64,000 bases of DNA from Paenibacillus uliginis N3/975 (GTDB taxonomy: Bacteria; Bacillota; Bacilli; Paenibacillales; Paenibacillaceae). The stretch covers positions 5,125,705-5,189,704 of the forward strand of contig NZ_LT840184.1 of NCBI RefSeq assembly GCF_900177425.1. Direction: 5' to 3'. The notes below the pieces were generated by a model. That model made no database searches and was not told where the DNA came from. It was given only the letters and a program-made list of their open reading frames with translations. The position numbers were made by a program, and so were the translations under genes. Shown here piece after piece: positions 10,257-19,291 of the stretch. How positions within the stretch are numbered: position 1 is the stretch's first letter; every line of letters starts with the position of its first letter.

Positions 10257-10314
10257 GCAATAATGTATCACTTAAAGCGTTACGCTCTTGGATCATGGTG
10301 GGCGATGGTTGAGG

Positions 10315-10521
10315 TTATTCGTTTAACGAAGAGTCGTTTGATTCAGACAATCGGCTGCATCCTTTTTTACAAGCAGCCTTGTTATACCGATTAAGAAGTT
10401 CATCAAGCTCCATTGATTGTTTAAGGACCTTATGGTGCCGCAAACCATACTTCTTCCCCAACTGATACAGCAATTGCCTCGACTCTTCTATTCGTTGCCG
10501 AATGACTTCGGCATCCATCAT
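10315..10521 (-). CDS. Spo0E-like aspartyl-phosphate phosphatase
   Basis: A 68-residue protein with the Spo0E-family core IEESRQLLYQLGKKYGL and SMELDELLNRY; the SxxLD element is the catalytic signature. These small proteins remove phosphate from Spo0A~P and delay sporulation. The start is ATG 10521 behind AGAGGTGG. A second, closely similar gene lies at 24765-24944, sharing VIRQRIEESRQLLYQL. The C-terminal tail of about 20 residues (KKGCSRLSESNDSSLNE) is unlike the paralogue. Confidence 0.85.
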   Translation of the reverse strand: MMDAEVIRQRIEESRQLLYQLGKKYGLRHHKVLKQSMELDELLNRYNKAACKKGCSRLSESNDSSLNE

Positions 10522-10703
10522 TGCTCGCCACCTCTATTCGCGATTTAAAATCTTCTTTATATCAGTTGACAGATTTGAATATGTTTACAGTTTACCATTT
10601 GAATCATTAAAGGACAATATTTAACAATAAATAAACTTTATAGTGACTGCAATAATAACTTTTTTTTGTCTACACTTCTTATATAAGAGGAGTAGATACC
10701 AAT

Positions 10704-11024
10704 ATGATGCAATCAATTACAGTGAGATTAGGCATTGTTATAAGAGAAATACGGAAAAGTCAAAACTTAACCCAAGAGGAGCTTGCCGAAAAAATCGGAA
10801 CTTCGTTTAGTTATATTGGTAGACTGGAACGAGGAGAAGGCAATTTCACCGTGCAGACCCTAGAAAAAATCACCAATGCGCTTAATATAGACTTCTTCGA
10901 CTTCATGTCCTTAGTCAAAAAAGAAAATGAGATCCTGCTTGAAGTTAATTCCCTGCTGCTTCAGCAGGATGAAGACAACCAGTTAAGAGGGTTAAACATC
11001 CTCAAGGAGCTATACCGAAGATAG
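10704..11024 (+). CDS. XRE-family helix-turn-helix regulator
   Basis: A 106-residue protein. Residues 7-62 form a classic XRE HTH (LTQEELAEKIGTSFSYIGRLERG). The C-terminal part is short and leucine-rich and may be a dimerisation helix. It resembles SinR/ImmR-type single-domain regulators. It has a good ribosome site (AAGAGGAG) and its own terminator, so it is monocistronic. The target is unknown. The divergent Spo0E-like gene, about 180 bp away, is one candidate. Confidence 0.85.
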   Translation: MMQSITVRLGIVIREIRKSQNLTQEELAEKIGTSFSYIGRLERGEGNFTVQTLEKITNALNIDFFDFMSLVKKENEILLEVNSLLLQQDEDNQLRGLNILKELYRR

Positions 11025-11058
11025 TTTAAATGTAATAACTTCTGCTGAAACACTATGA

Positions 11059-11099
11059 AAAGAGCCTTTTCCACTTATCAGTGGAAAAGGCTCTTTTTA
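11059..11099 (+). terminator. Rho-independent terminator of the XRE gene
   Basis: A 14-bp stem (AGAGCCTTTTCCAC / GTGGAAAAGGCTCT) with a 6-nt loop and a T-run. The A-run on the other side means it can also serve the minus strand, that is the end of the thiamin operon. Confidence 0.9.
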
Positions 11100-11171
11100 T
11101 GTTTCCAATTTATGATTCCATGCTGTATTCTTTAGCTCGAATAAAGCGAGAATCTCAAAAATTCAAAGTCA

Positions 11172-11846
11172 TCACCCTAACCTCACTACTGCCTGGTTCA
11201 CTGTGGCCGCTATCCCCTCCACTGCACTCCTAACCCGCTCCGCCTGCGTTACCGCCGAAATCACCGCGACACCATTCGCGCCTGCGCGGATCACTTCCTC
11301 CGCACGGTCGGCAGTAATGCCGCCTATCCCAACGATAGGCAACTCAATTCCAGCTCCTCGCATCTCACGCAAAATGGCGGTGCCTTGTGCTGCCTTCGCA
11401 TCGTCCTTGGAGACGGTCGGGTAGATCGGCCCGACGCCGAGATAATCCGCGCCGTGAAGAATCGCCCGACGGGCTTCTTCCACCGTGTGGGCGGAAACGC
11501 CGAGAATTCGGTTCCCGATCCGTTCGCGGACGGATTCGGCGGATTCATCGTCTTGGCCGATATGTACGCCGTCGGCGTTCAGTTCCAGCGCCAGCTCGAC
11601 ATCGTCGTTCACGATGAATGGCACGCTAGCGCGGCGGCACATGTCCTGCAGCTGGCGGGCGAGTGTGAACATCTGCTCACCGGACAACGCGTCCGTCCCC
11701 TTCTCGCGGAACTGGAACAACGTGATGCCACCGGCTAAGGCCTCTGCCAGCACCATCTCCGGCTCTGTCCGGCAGTTCACATTGCCCATGACCAGATACA
11801 TCCGAAGATATTCGCGCATCCTGACGGGAGAAATTCTCTCCTTCAT
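11172..11846 (-). CDS. thiE: Thiamine-phosphate synthase ThiE
   Basis: A 224-residue TIM-barrel enzyme that joins HMP-PP and thiazole phosphate to give thiamin phosphate. Motifs seen are FQFREKG, FIVNDDVELAL, DGVHIGQDDE, GVGPIYPT and IVGIGGI (phosphate binding). I start it at ATG 11846, which overlaps the thiD stop as ATGA and has AGGAGG upstream; a longer frame upstream is unlikely. Last gene of the riboswitch-controlled operon. Confidence 0.96.
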   Translation of the reverse strand: MKERISPVRMREYLRMYLVMGNVNCRTEPEMVLAEALAGGITLFQFREKGTDALSGEQMFTLARQLQDMCRRASVPFIVNDDVELALELNADGVHIGQDDESAESVRERIGNRILGVSAHTVEEARRAILHGADYLGVGPIYPTVSKDDAKAAQGTAILREMRGAGIELPIVGIGGITADRAEEVIRAGANGVAVISAVTQAERVRSAVEGIAATVNQAVVRLG

Positions 11847-12751
11847 CGAAGCACCTCCTGACGACGGCAGCCGTAGGCCCAATGGTTTGTCGGTCCGTAA
11901 CCAGCACCAAGATACAGTCCATCCTCAATAGCCGCCTGAATAAATGCTCTTGCATTCGCGATAGCTACTAGCGGAGACATCCCTTTGGCTAATCCTGCGG
12001 TAATCGCGGCGGAGAACGTACATCCCGTACCATGTGTATGTACAGTGTGCACCCGTTCGCCGGTCAATTCTGTAAAGACCGTGCCATCATAGACCAGGTC
12101 AACAACCTGCCCGCTTCCGCAGTTCGCCCCATCCTCGCTATTTTCGTTGTACTCAAAATTTTCACGGGTGTCACTACTCCAGCCGACCTGCCCATCCTCG
12201 CCCTCATCATGCCCGCCCTTGATCACAACGATCTTCGGCCCTAGATCGCGGATACGCCTTGCGGCTTCCCGGCGGTCCCCCATGGATCGGATGCTCATCC
12301 CGGATAACACTTCGGCTTCCGGGATATTAGGAGTAACGACGAGCGCCAAGGGCAACAAATCCTCCTTGAGTGCCTGCACCGCTTCTGTCCGCAGCAGCTC
12401 GGCGCCACCTTTGGCGATCATCACCGGATCGACAACAACCTTTTCCCAACCAAATTTCCGGATCTGTTCTGCCACGATGCGGATAATATCTGCACTAAAC
12501 AACATGCCAGTCTTCAAAGCATCTACCCCAAGGTCTGACCCTACAACTTCGATCTGCTCTGCCGACGCTTCCGGAGGTAGTGGATATACCCCATGGACAC
12601 CCAGTGTATTCTGTACCGTTATCGCAGTAATAGCCGACATGCCATATACACCAAGCTCCTGAAACGTCTTGAGGTCCGCCTGAATTCCGGCTCCGCCGCC
12701 GCTGTCCGAGCCAGCAATCGTCAACGCTCTGGGAACGCGAGTGCTCGTCAT
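11843..12751 (-). CDS. thiD: Hydroxymethylpyrimidine/phosphomethylpyrimidine kinase ThiD
   Basis: A 302-residue ribokinase-fold kinase that phosphorylates HMP twice to HMP-PP. Motifs are IAGSDSGGGAGIQADLKTF at residue 12 and the C-terminal anion hole HGTGCTFSAAI. It is slightly longer than usual because of an insertion of about 30 residues around 195-225 (rich in E, D, N and G). It overlaps both neighbours as ATGA, so translation is coupled. Confidence 0.96.
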   Translation of the reverse strand: MTSTRVPRALTIAGSDSGGGAGIQADLKTFQELGVYGMSAITAITVQNTLGVHGVYPLPPEASAEQIEVVGSDLGVDALKTGMLFSADIIRIVAEQIRKFGWEKVVVDPVMIAKGGAELLRTEAVQALKEDLLPLALVVTPNIPEAEVLSGMSIRSMGDRREAARRIRDLGPKIVVIKGGHDEGEDGQVGWSSDTRENFEYNENSEDGANCGSGQVVDLVYDGTVFTELTGERVHTVHTHGTGCTFSAAITAGLAKGMSPLVAIANARAFIQAAIEDGLYLGAGYGPTNHWAYGCRRQEVLR

Positions 12752-13590
12752 CGTCTATCACCTGCAGCGGCTGCACTCAATTCCCGAATAACGGAGCGTC
12801 CCTCCAATGAGCCCGGGTGCAGCTTGGCGAGCTCATCCAGAAACGCAACCTGGAAGCTTCCGGGTCCGAGATCAGACGTACGTTCCGCTGCCCGTGAGGC
12901 AGCCGCACCATAAAAGGCGAGGCCTGTAGTACCTGCCAGCATCAGGTCCGGTTCAACTGCAGCAAAAGCACCCAGCACCGAGGTCAGCAGACAGCCTGCT
13001 CCGGTCACCTTGGTGAGCAACACGTCTCCACCGCTTATGATCCGGACTAACGCTCCATCCGTAATGACATCCTTTTGTCCGGTAATCGCGACGATCGTAT
13101 TCAGCTCTCGTACGGCCCGTATCGCCAGGTCCACATTCCCACCGCCTGCGCTGTCTCCAGCATCCACGCCTTTGATCTCCCGTTCCTCTCCCACAAGATG
13201 GGCGATTTCAGCCGCATTGCCCCGCACGAGTGAAATCTTGACCTCGCTAAGGATTCGCAGAGCCGACTCCGTCCGAAACGTTGTGGCTCCCGCGCCCACC
13301 GGGTCCAGTAGAACCGGGACGCCATGGGCATTCGCCGATTGCCCGGCGATGATCATGGCGTCCACCAATTCACGGGACAATGTTCCAATGTTCAGCACCA
13401 GCGCACCTGCGATCTTCGCCATGTCAGCGACTTCATCAGGAGAATAAGCCATCACAGGCGATGCGCCCAACGCATAAAGACCATTCGCCGTAAAATTGGT
13501 CACCACCACATTCGTCATGTTATGTACGAGCGGTTTGTTTGTTCGCACCTTTTCAAGGAGAGCAGAAAGCTCTTGATCCAGCATACTCAT
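12748..13590 (-). CDS. thiM: Hydroxyethylthiazole kinase ThiM
   Basis: A 280-residue kinase that phosphorylates hydroxyethylthiazole for salvage. Motifs are HNMTNVVVTNFTANGLYALG, LLDPVGAGAT, VRGNAAEI and the active-site loop TGAGCLLTSVLGA. The start is ATG 13590 behind GAGAGG. With thiD, thiE and tenA this makes a salvage-type set: no thiC or thiG is in the window. Confidence 0.96.
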   Translation of the reverse strand: MSMLDQELSALLEKVRTNKPLVHNMTNVVVTNFTANGLYALGASPVMAYSPDEVADMAKIAGALVLNIGTLSRELVDAMIIAGQSANAHGVPVLLDPVGAGATTFRTESALRILSEVKISLVRGNAAEIAHLVGEEREIKGVDAGDSAGGGNVDLAIRAVRELNTIVAITGQKDVITDGALVRIISGGDVLLTKVTGAGCLLTSVLGAFAAVEPDLMLAGTTGLAFYGAAASRAAERTSDLGPGSFQVAFLDELAKLHPGSLEGRSVIRELSAAAAGDRR

Positions 13591-13645
13591 ATTGATCAGC
13601 CTCTCTTATCATTATAGAATCGCAAAAATATCACAAGTCCGCAGC

Positions 13646-14317
13646 CTACACCTGCAATGGCCACTCTTCCTGCCGGTAAGCCATGTCCCAGAACATATAC
13701 TCCAGCTGGCAGCTGAGCATGAAATGTTCAGCCATGCGCTCACGCTCGGCAGCCGTTGCTTCTTGCGCCCACGTATCCACACGACTGCGGAAATTGGCTG
13801 CTGCATCTTCGGCCCGATTCCCGTAAAAATATATCCACTCATAGAACGGATGGCTCTCATCCGGCTGAACCTCATCCAGCAGCTTCCGGCCGATCTCTAA
13901 GTACGTCCAAGGACAAGGCAGCAGCACGGCCATGATCTCACCAAGGCTACCTTCGTGTGCAACCGTCAGCATGTGATGGATATAATGATGTGCGGATGGA
14001 GCGAGCGGGTACCCCTGCATTTCTTCATAAGTTACTCCTGCAACAGCACAGAAATTTTGATGCGGGTGAACTTCGCTGTGGAGTATAAAAGAAATCTGTT
14101 CATTAAAATCTGCAATCTCATCCCGTGTTCTACATTTAGAGATCGCGATCCCGTAAATCCGCATATAGGCATTCAAATACTCATAGTCCTGTTTGATATA
14201 GTGAATTAACTGTTCCTTGGACAAATTCCCGTCTGCAATACCTCTCACAAAGGGATGCTCATAAATGGCCTGAAAAATGCCGTCCGCCTTCTGACGGAGC
14301 TCTTGCGTAAAACTCAC
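13646..14317 (-). CDS. tenA: Thiaminase II / aminopyrimidine aminohydrolase TenA
   Basis: 223 residues starting at GTG 14317 (GGAGGTGGGG ribosome site), product VSFTQELRQKADGIFQAIYE. TenA hydrolyses aminomethyl-HMP from degraded thiamin so that ThiD can re-use the pyrimidine. The active-site cysteine motif LLPCPWTYLEIG and the FYEWIYFYG element are present. An in-frame ATG further upstream would run into the riboswitch expression platform and is rejected. First gene of the operon. Confidence 0.94.
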   Translation of the reverse strand: MSFTQELRQKADGIFQAIYEHPFVRGIADGNLSKEQLIHYIKQDYEYLNAYMRIYGIAISKCRTRDEIADFNEQISFILHSEVHPHQNFCAVAGVTYEEMQGYPLAPSAHHYIHHMLTVAHEGSLGEIMAVLLPCPWTYLEIGRKLLDEVQPDESHPFYEWIYFYGNRAEDAAANFRSRVDTWAQEATAAERERMAEHFMLSCQLEYMFWDMAYRQEEWPLQV

Positions 14318-14382
14318 TTTTCCCCACCTCCAAATAATTGAAGAGCAGGAAGTCCCGTAAGACAGCACCCTCGGAACAACGC

Positions 14383-14417
14383 AAAAAAAAGCCGCCCCGA
14401 AAGCTGGAGCGGCTTCA
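14383..14417 (-). terminator. Riboswitch-controlled intrinsic terminator
   Basis: On the minus strand a GC-rich stem (AAGCCGCTCC / GGGGCGGCTT) is followed by eight T's, lying between the TPP aptamer and the tenA start. This is the expected transcription-off expression platform. Confidence 0.88.
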
Positions 14418-14470
14418 TCTATATGCCTATGAGTGTGAACGAACACATCGCATTTAAGACCTTATAACCG

Positions 14471-14565
14471 ACTCCACTTTCCTACGCTAGTATGAACTAG
14501 ATCAGGTTCAAAGGGTCCAAGATATCCTCTTGTCTCAGCCGCTAACGGCTCCCCTAGTGGACTTC
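14471..14565 (-). promoter_or_regulatory. TPP riboswitch (THI element)
   Basis: On the minus strand the conserved elements appear in order: AGGGGAGCCG, then GCTGAGA, then the ACCCTTTGAACCTGATCTAG core with the TGAACCTGATC signature, then GTAGGAAAGTGG. P1 can form between TCCACT and AGTGGA. Bound thiamin pyrophosphate should favour the downstream terminator and switch off tenA-thiM-thiD-thiE. Confidence 0.96.
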
Positions 14566-14690
14566 CTATTCTATTGAGTAATACTGTACAAAGGTTTACT
14601 AGATCTGTCAAACATCGTTATTAGAAAAATGAATACGGACTATCGAAGCTGCTTTATCTTTTTCAAAAATATGTACAATTCGCTTTAAGC

Positions 14691-15869
14691 TCATTTATGG
14701 GAATGAGTCCGGTTCTCTATCGTAACCACTGGATGGTACGGTTCGTCTTTCGGAAGCATAGTCAACAGGAATGGAACCAGCAGAGCCATACTTACTGCAA
14801 ATATAATATAAGGAACAGTAGGGCCATATGTATCAAACACAAAGCCACCCAATGCAGGTCCTATGATCATCCCAAGATTTGAGCCAATGGAATATTTGCC
14901 AAAGGCATCCCCAATATGTTCTTCTGGAATCCTCTTAAAAAACATGGCATCGAGAGAAAGATTAAACGTTGAACAGGAAATGATAAAAATTGTCCAAAGT
15001 AAAGCAAAAATGCTTAGACTAGAAGAAAATACAATTGTCGAAATGGTTATGAAGGATATAACTACTGATAAAGTAGTAGCCTTACGATAACCTATACGAT
15101 CTCCAAGTTTGCCCAAAAAGGAACCTGAAAAAGATGAGACAAGCATTGGCAACAAAAAAGTAATGGCAATTTCTTTAATGTCTGCATCAAATCCAGCTTG
15201 TAGATAGGGTATTAATAGAGCAAAAATCATACTGGATAACAAACAGAAAAGCACATTAACAAACCAGATTTTTCGCTTTTCTGGAGATAAAACAAGTTTA
15301 GGTATATAAGTCATACGTTGCTGCTCAGATGCTCTGGATATGACCAAAGAGTAAACAAATGCCAATGCGGCAACTGCTCCACAAGCCGTAAATAATACTG
15401 TCCATCCGTTCAGCAGCTCATATCTGTTTAGAATAAAAAAACATAATCCAACGCCAATAAGACCGCCGAAATTTCGGTTACTGCTAAAGCTTCCTAATTT
15501 TTGTGCAAAACCACTTTTTGTATCTGTGATCATTCCGTACAGGGATATTGTAAGCAAAATACCTGCTACACCATGTATCACTCTGGCGAGGAGCAGAATC
15601 GATAATTCAGTCGCAACGGCATAGACAAAGTACGCTATGAAAAAACACAATAAAGAACTTATAAATATGGAGCGCCGACTGTATTTATCTGAGACCTTAC
15701 CAAGAATAAGTCTCATGATCAATTGAAACATTGAGAACACAGAAATTAAGATAGTGAGTTGAAACGTAGTAAATCCCAGCTCTTTTGTATACACAGGCAA
15801 TAAAACGTCAAGAAAAATGATTGGTAAAGAAATCATAATAATAGGAATCTTTAATTTCTTATAATCCAT
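14691..15869 (-). CDS. Major facilitator superfamily transporter
   Basis: 392 residues with about twelve hydrophobic segments. The loop after helix 2 holds the MFS motif A-like GKVSDKYSRR, and the equivalent in the second half is GKLGDRIGYRK. It resembles drug/sugar efflux MFS proteins of Bacillota; the substrate cannot be told from sequence. The start is ATG 15869 after AGAGAGGTG. It stands alone, with no regulator next to it. Confidence 0.85.
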   Translation of the reverse strand: MDYKKLKIPIIMISLPIIFLDVLLPVYTKELGFTTFQLTILISVFSMFQLIMRLILGKVSDKYSRRSIFISSLLCFFIAYFVYAVATELSILLLARVIHGVAGILLTISLYGMITDTKSGFAQKLGSFSSNRNFGGLIGVGLCFFILNRYELLNGWTVLFTACGAVAALAFVYSLVISRASEQQRMTYIPKLVLSPEKRKIWFVNVLFCLLSSMIFALLIPYLQAGFDADIKEIAITFLLPMLVSSFSGSFLGKLGDRIGYRKATTLSVVISFITISTIVFSSSLSIFALLWTIFIISCSTFNLSLDAMFFKRIPEEHIGDAFGKYSIGSNLGMIIGPALGGFVFDTYGPTVPYIIFAVSMALLVPFLLTMLPKDEPYHPVVTIENRTHSHK

Positions 15870-16234
15870 GACAACACCTCTCTATTTTTTCTGCTACCAT
15901 CCTCCTGCAGAAGCTCGATACACTTCCCGATCCAGGACGCCCGTAAGTTTATTAATTAATCCTAATCAAAAAAGCAAAAAATGTAAATGCTTGTTAATTA
16001 TGTTTGTGTGTATAAGCAAAATATGAATCTTAATTCATTGACCATAATGTTCTCAGTGGTAAATACGGGAGCTTATGTTCTTATTTTTCTGAAGCGGTTG
16101 TAAAAATGGGACTATGACAAAAAGAGACGAATGAAGGACAACAGATTTTCTCTGACGCCGTAAAGAAGTGATTTTATGATGGCCGAATTGTTAGTACAAG
16201 CTCAGCAACACCACGATCAGGAGGCATCGCCAAC
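15870..16234. other. Intergenic stretch without recognised features
   Basis: About 365 bp between the MFS gene and the terminator of the lipoprotein gene. It is AT-rich and presumably holds the MFS promoter. I see no reading frame or repeat worth naming. Confidence 0.5.
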
Positions 16235-16272
16235 AAGAAAAGGCTGGCCAATTTATATTGGTCAGCCTTTTC
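16235..16272 (-). terminator. Terminator of the lipoprotein gene
   Basis: A stem AGAAAAGGCTG(A/G)CCAAT / ATTGG(C/T)CAGCCTTTTCT with flanking A- and T-runs, directly downstream of the stop at 16273. Probably bidirectional. Confidence 0.85.
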
Positions 16273-17031
16273 TTATTTTTCAATAGGTTTAACTTCAATT
16301 TGATTAACAACGAATTCATTCTTAGCACTATCGAATTTATATGTGACATTGAACTCACACACATATGTGGGGGATACGCCAACAGATCCCGAGATATTTA
16401 ATTTTATTTTTTGATTCTCCAATGCATAAATAACTATACCGCCGAAACCAAGCTCATCTTGATTGTAATCTGGCGCTGGATCAAAACCATAATCGAACTT
16501 ATATTCTTTTCCTTGCGTTTTAACAGTAATTGCTAAAGTATCATCCTTATTTTTAGCAACATGTGATTCAATTTGACTGGCAACAATGCCCTCATAACTT
16601 TGTACTTTAATTTCGGATAAATCCTGGGCATTAACTACATGGATATCAAAGTTATCTAAGCCTGTCCCTCTGCCAGTCTGAATGATAATTACAGCTTCTT
16701 CCTTCCCGTCACCTGTAACATCCGTATAGAACACCTGCGGTTCAGTTCCCGTATCACCAGGGTATTTCCAATCAAAGTCTCTTTGACTTCCATTAATATT
16801 TAAGGTTACCCCTTTAACTCCATTCTTCGTTTCCTTAGTAGCATAAAGTTTTACTTCTTCATTTTTTGAAGCCTTAATCAATTTTGCATCAGTCTCTTGC
16901 TCAGGCTGCGTTGTTACCTGTTTATTGGGAGATTCGCCTGACCCTTGCGTAACCGTTGCTAGCTTATCTGTACCACATCCCGAAAGCAAAACTGCACTCA
17001 ACAACAACAATGTACCAATTTCTTTTTTCAA
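16273..17031 (-). CDS. Predicted lipoprotein of unknown function
   Basis: 252 residues starting at TTG 17031. A signal peptide with lipobox LLSGC (cysteine at about residue 19) is followed by a polar linker and a globular part. The segment FYTDVTGDGKEEAVIIIQTG has the D-x-T-x-D-G Ca-binding loop of FG-GAP/VCBS-like beta-propeller units. Related proteins are common surface lipoproteins in Paenibacillus and Bacillus. No specific function can be given. Monocistronic. Confidence 0.75.
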   Translation of the reverse strand: MKKEIGTLLLLSAVLLSGCGTDKLATVTQGSGESPNKQVTTQPEQETDAKLIKASKNEEVKLYATKETKNGVKGVTLNINGSQRDFDWKYPGDTGTEPQVFYTDVTGDGKEEAVIIIQTGRGTGLDNFDIHVVNAQDLSEIKVQSYEGIVASQIESHVAKNKDDTLAITVKTQGKEYKFDYGFDPAPDYNQDELGFGGIVIYALENQKIKLNISGSVGVSPTYVCEFNVTYKFDSAKNEFVVNQIEVKPIEK

Positions 17032-17331
17032 TTTCCTTGTGCCCCTTTCATTGTGCCTAGCAGAAATTATATCAAGGTAAATAAGAAGATGAATTACAAA
17101 ATAATAACAATATTTAGTGATATAGTTAAATATATGTTAACAAACCTCAGGCATCACTTCAAACAATACGCCAAGCCCAATTCACAACTAGAAATGAGAT
17201 TCATACTCCTACTCATATCAAACATATCTACAAGATCATGCCAACATCATAAAAACACATGACATACAGAGTATAATAAAACTGCTATAATAGTACAGGA
17301 TATTGCAATTCATAATGGCAGGAGGATCATC
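17032..17331. other. Intergenic region upstream of the BusR-like gene
   Basis: 300 AT-rich bases separate the divergent lipoprotein and BusR-like genes. A TATAAT hexamer at 17286-17291 is a fair -10 candidate for the regulator gene, but I see no convincing -35 at the proper distance. Nothing else recognised. Confidence 0.4.
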
Positions 17332-17946
17332 GTGCAAGACATCGCTGGTTACAAATCAATTGCGCTTGATATTGCGCAAAGAATCGTGAGTGGTGAATTT
17401 GGTGTTCGAAGTAAAATATCAGGTAGGTCATTACTGGCTAGTCAATATCATGTATCGCCAGAAACAATTCGAAAGTCCATTAATTTGTTAAAAGAAGAGG
17501 ATATCGTCTCCGTTTCGCAAGGGAAAGAAATCATTGTTATTTCAGATCAGCGAGCATTGGATTACTTAACTAAAAATAATTATTTAAAAACCGTCTACTC
17601 CTTAAAGCAAGATCTAGAAAATTTGCTGGAGCAGAAAAAGGAAATTGATCATAAATTTGAAAAAGTTATATCCGGGATTATTAATTTTTCGGATCGGCTT
17701 CAGAATCTAAAGCCATACCATCCCATTGAGATTAACGTGAGTGAATCTTCACATGTCGTGGGTAAGACCATTGGAAACTTAGAGTTCTGGCAACAGACAG
17801 GGGCTACCATTATTGCTTTACGCAGAGGTACCGACATCTCAATATCACCAGGACCTCACGTGATTTTACGAGAAAATGATGTATTGATTGTTGTGGGCGA
17901 TGGTCAAGTCCATCAGAGAACAACACAATTTATTAATCAACAATAA
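17332..17946 (+). CDS. busR: BusR-like GntR/RCK_C transcription regulator
   Basis: 204 residues starting at GTG behind AGGAGG. The N-terminal winged helix of GntR type (about 1-75; SGRSLLASQYHVSPETIRKS) is followed by a coiled coil (about 80-120; LKQDLENLLEQKKEIDHKFE) and a C-terminal RCK_C/TrkA_C domain (about 125-204, with GPHVILRENDVLIVVGD). This is the architecture and length of BusR, the c-di-AMP-dependent repressor of the busAB osmolyte transporter in lactococci and streptococci. Here too the next genes encode a compatible-solute ABC transporter. c-di-AMP binding is inferred from the family, not seen directly. Confidence 0.85.
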   Translation: MQDIAGYKSIALDIAQRIVSGEFGVRSKISGRSLLASQYHVSPETIRKSINLLKEEDIVSVSQGKEIIVISDQRALDYLTKNNYLKTVYSLKQDLENLLEQKKEIDHKFEKVISGIINFSDRLQNLKPYHPIEINVSESSHVVGKTIGNLEFWQQTGATIIALRRGTDISISPGPHVILRENDVLIVVGDGQVHQRTTQFINQQ

Positions 17947-17952
17947 CGGTAG

Positions 17953-17984
17953 AAAACACAACCATGGTGGTTGTGTTTTTTTTT
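17953..17984 (+). terminator. Terminator after the BusR-like gene
   Basis: A 9-bp stem AACACAACC / GGTTGTGTT followed by a run of T's. It separates the regulator from the transporter transcript. Confidence 0.88.
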
Positions 17985-17992
17985 GCATTTCC

Positions 17993-18057
17993 ACTGACAA
18001 AAATATTTTTTACCATAATTATACTAACAACTTATTTAACAATAATGGGTTGTCAGT
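17993..18057. promoter_or_regulatory. Inverted ACTGACA/TGTCAGT arms, candidate BusR operator
   Basis: ACTGACA at 17993-17999 and its exact reverse complement TGTCAGT at 18051-18057 are separated by 51 bp. The right arm overlaps the -35 hexamer of the transporter promoter. BusR is described as binding bipartite sites, so this is a natural operator candidate; the spacing has not been compared with known sites. Confidence 0.45.
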
Positions 18058-18078
18058 TAAATTTTTCTTTGTTATAGT
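18050..18078 (+). promoter_or_regulatory. Promoter of the OpuC-like operon
   Basis: A sigma-A type promoter: -35 TTGTCA (18050-18055), 17-bp spacer, -10 TATAGT (18073-18078). The transporter start codon lies 56 bp beyond. Confidence 0.7.
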
Positions 18079-18133
18079 ATTGAAAACGTTTCTAGCCACG
18101 GGGGTGCACCACAGAATGAAGGAGCATGATGCT

Positions 18134-19291
18134 ATGATTAAGTTTGAAAATGTATGTAAAACGTATGCAGACGGATCTCAGGCTGTTAAAAAAATGAATT
18201 TTGAAATTCAAGCAGGTGAGTTCATCGTCTTGATTGGACCGAGTGGTTGCGGTAAGACAACGACCATGAAAATGATGAATCGATTAATTCCCCATACGGA
18301 GGGGACCATTTCCATAAGAGGCCAAGATATATCTCGACTTAATCCTGTTGAATTAAGAAGAAATATTGGATATGTCATACAACAAGTTGGACTTTTTCCT
18401 CACTATACCATTGAAGAGAACATCGCATTAATTCCCCATCTAAAAGGTTGGAGTAAAGAACAAAAACATCAGCGTGTTCAACAATTGTTGCAACTTATTG
18501 GATTAGACCCCAACCAATTCGCCAAAAAATATCCCCGTGAATTATCTGGAGGCCAACAACAAAGGATTGGTGTAGCTCGGGCATTAGCCGCAGATCCTGA
18601 AGTCATCCTCATGGATGAACCGTTCGGAGCTCTAGACCCCATTACGAGAGAACAATTACAAGATGAGTTGCTACGATTGCAGAAATCTCTCAAAAAAACC
18701 ATTGTATTCGTTACGCATGATATGGATGAAGCGCTGAAATTGGGCGATCGCATCGCAGTAATCAAAGATGGAATGTTGCTGCAGATGGATACGCCAGAGA
18801 AGCTGCTTAATGAGCCAGCCCATGGATTTGTTGAACAATTTATTGGAAAGAATCGAATCTATCAGAATCCTGCATTTATTACTGTCAAAGATATTATGCG
18901 TGAGAATCCGGCTGTTGCTACACCCGACTTGTCCCCATCAAGAGCATTTGCTCAAATGAGGAAGCGAAGAACAGATACGCTAATTGTTGTCAATGATCAA
19001 GGACAATTTAATGGAATCGTGTCGGCATACGATCTACAGTCGCGCATGGAATCCATATCTACAATTCAAGAACTAATCATAGATTCTGAATTTTACCTAG
19101 ATGAGACGGCAACTGCAAAAGATGCACTAATTGCTATTGATGATGCCAAACACGGTATCATCCCTATCGTAACAAGTGAAATGAATGTTATTGGGGTTGT
19201 AACAAGAGCGAGTCTATTAACAACATTTGCAGGGCACTGGGCCGGTAAGGAGGAGAACAATGAGGCAATCGCTGTGGGAACAACTCATTAA
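18134..19291 (+). CDS. Osmolyte ABC transporter ATPase with CBS domains (OpuCA-like)
   Basis: 385 residues. I start it at ATG 18134 (MIKFENVCKTYADGSQAVKK) with AAGGAG nine bases upstream; an upstream frame would enter the promoter. Walker A is GPSGCGKTT, the signature LSGGQQQR and Walker B VILMDEPFGALDP. Two CBS domains follow (about 250-310 and 320-370). In the OpuC/OpuA families the CBS domains gate activity by ionic strength or c-di-AMP. It drives uptake of glycine betaine, carnitine or choline; which one is not evident. It overlaps the permease gene by 32 bp. Confidence 0.92.
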   Translation: MIKFENVCKTYADGSQAVKKMNFEIQAGEFIVLIGPSGCGKTTTMKMMNRLIPHTEGTISIRGQDISRLNPVELRRNIGYVIQQVGLFPHYTIEENIALIPHLKGWSKEQKHQRVQQLLQLIGLDPNQFAKKYPRELSGGQQQRIGVARALAADPEVILMDEPFGALDPITREQLQDELLRLQKSLKKTIVFVTHDMDEALKLGDRIAVIKDGMLLQMDTPEKLLNEPAHGFVEQFIGKNRIYQNPAFITVKDIMRENPAVATPDLSPSRAFAQMRKRRTDTLIVVNDQGQFNGIVSAYDLQSRMESISTIQELIIDSEFYLDETATAKDALIAIDDAKHGIIPIVTSEMNVIGVVTRASLLTTFAGHWAGKEENNEAIAVGTTH

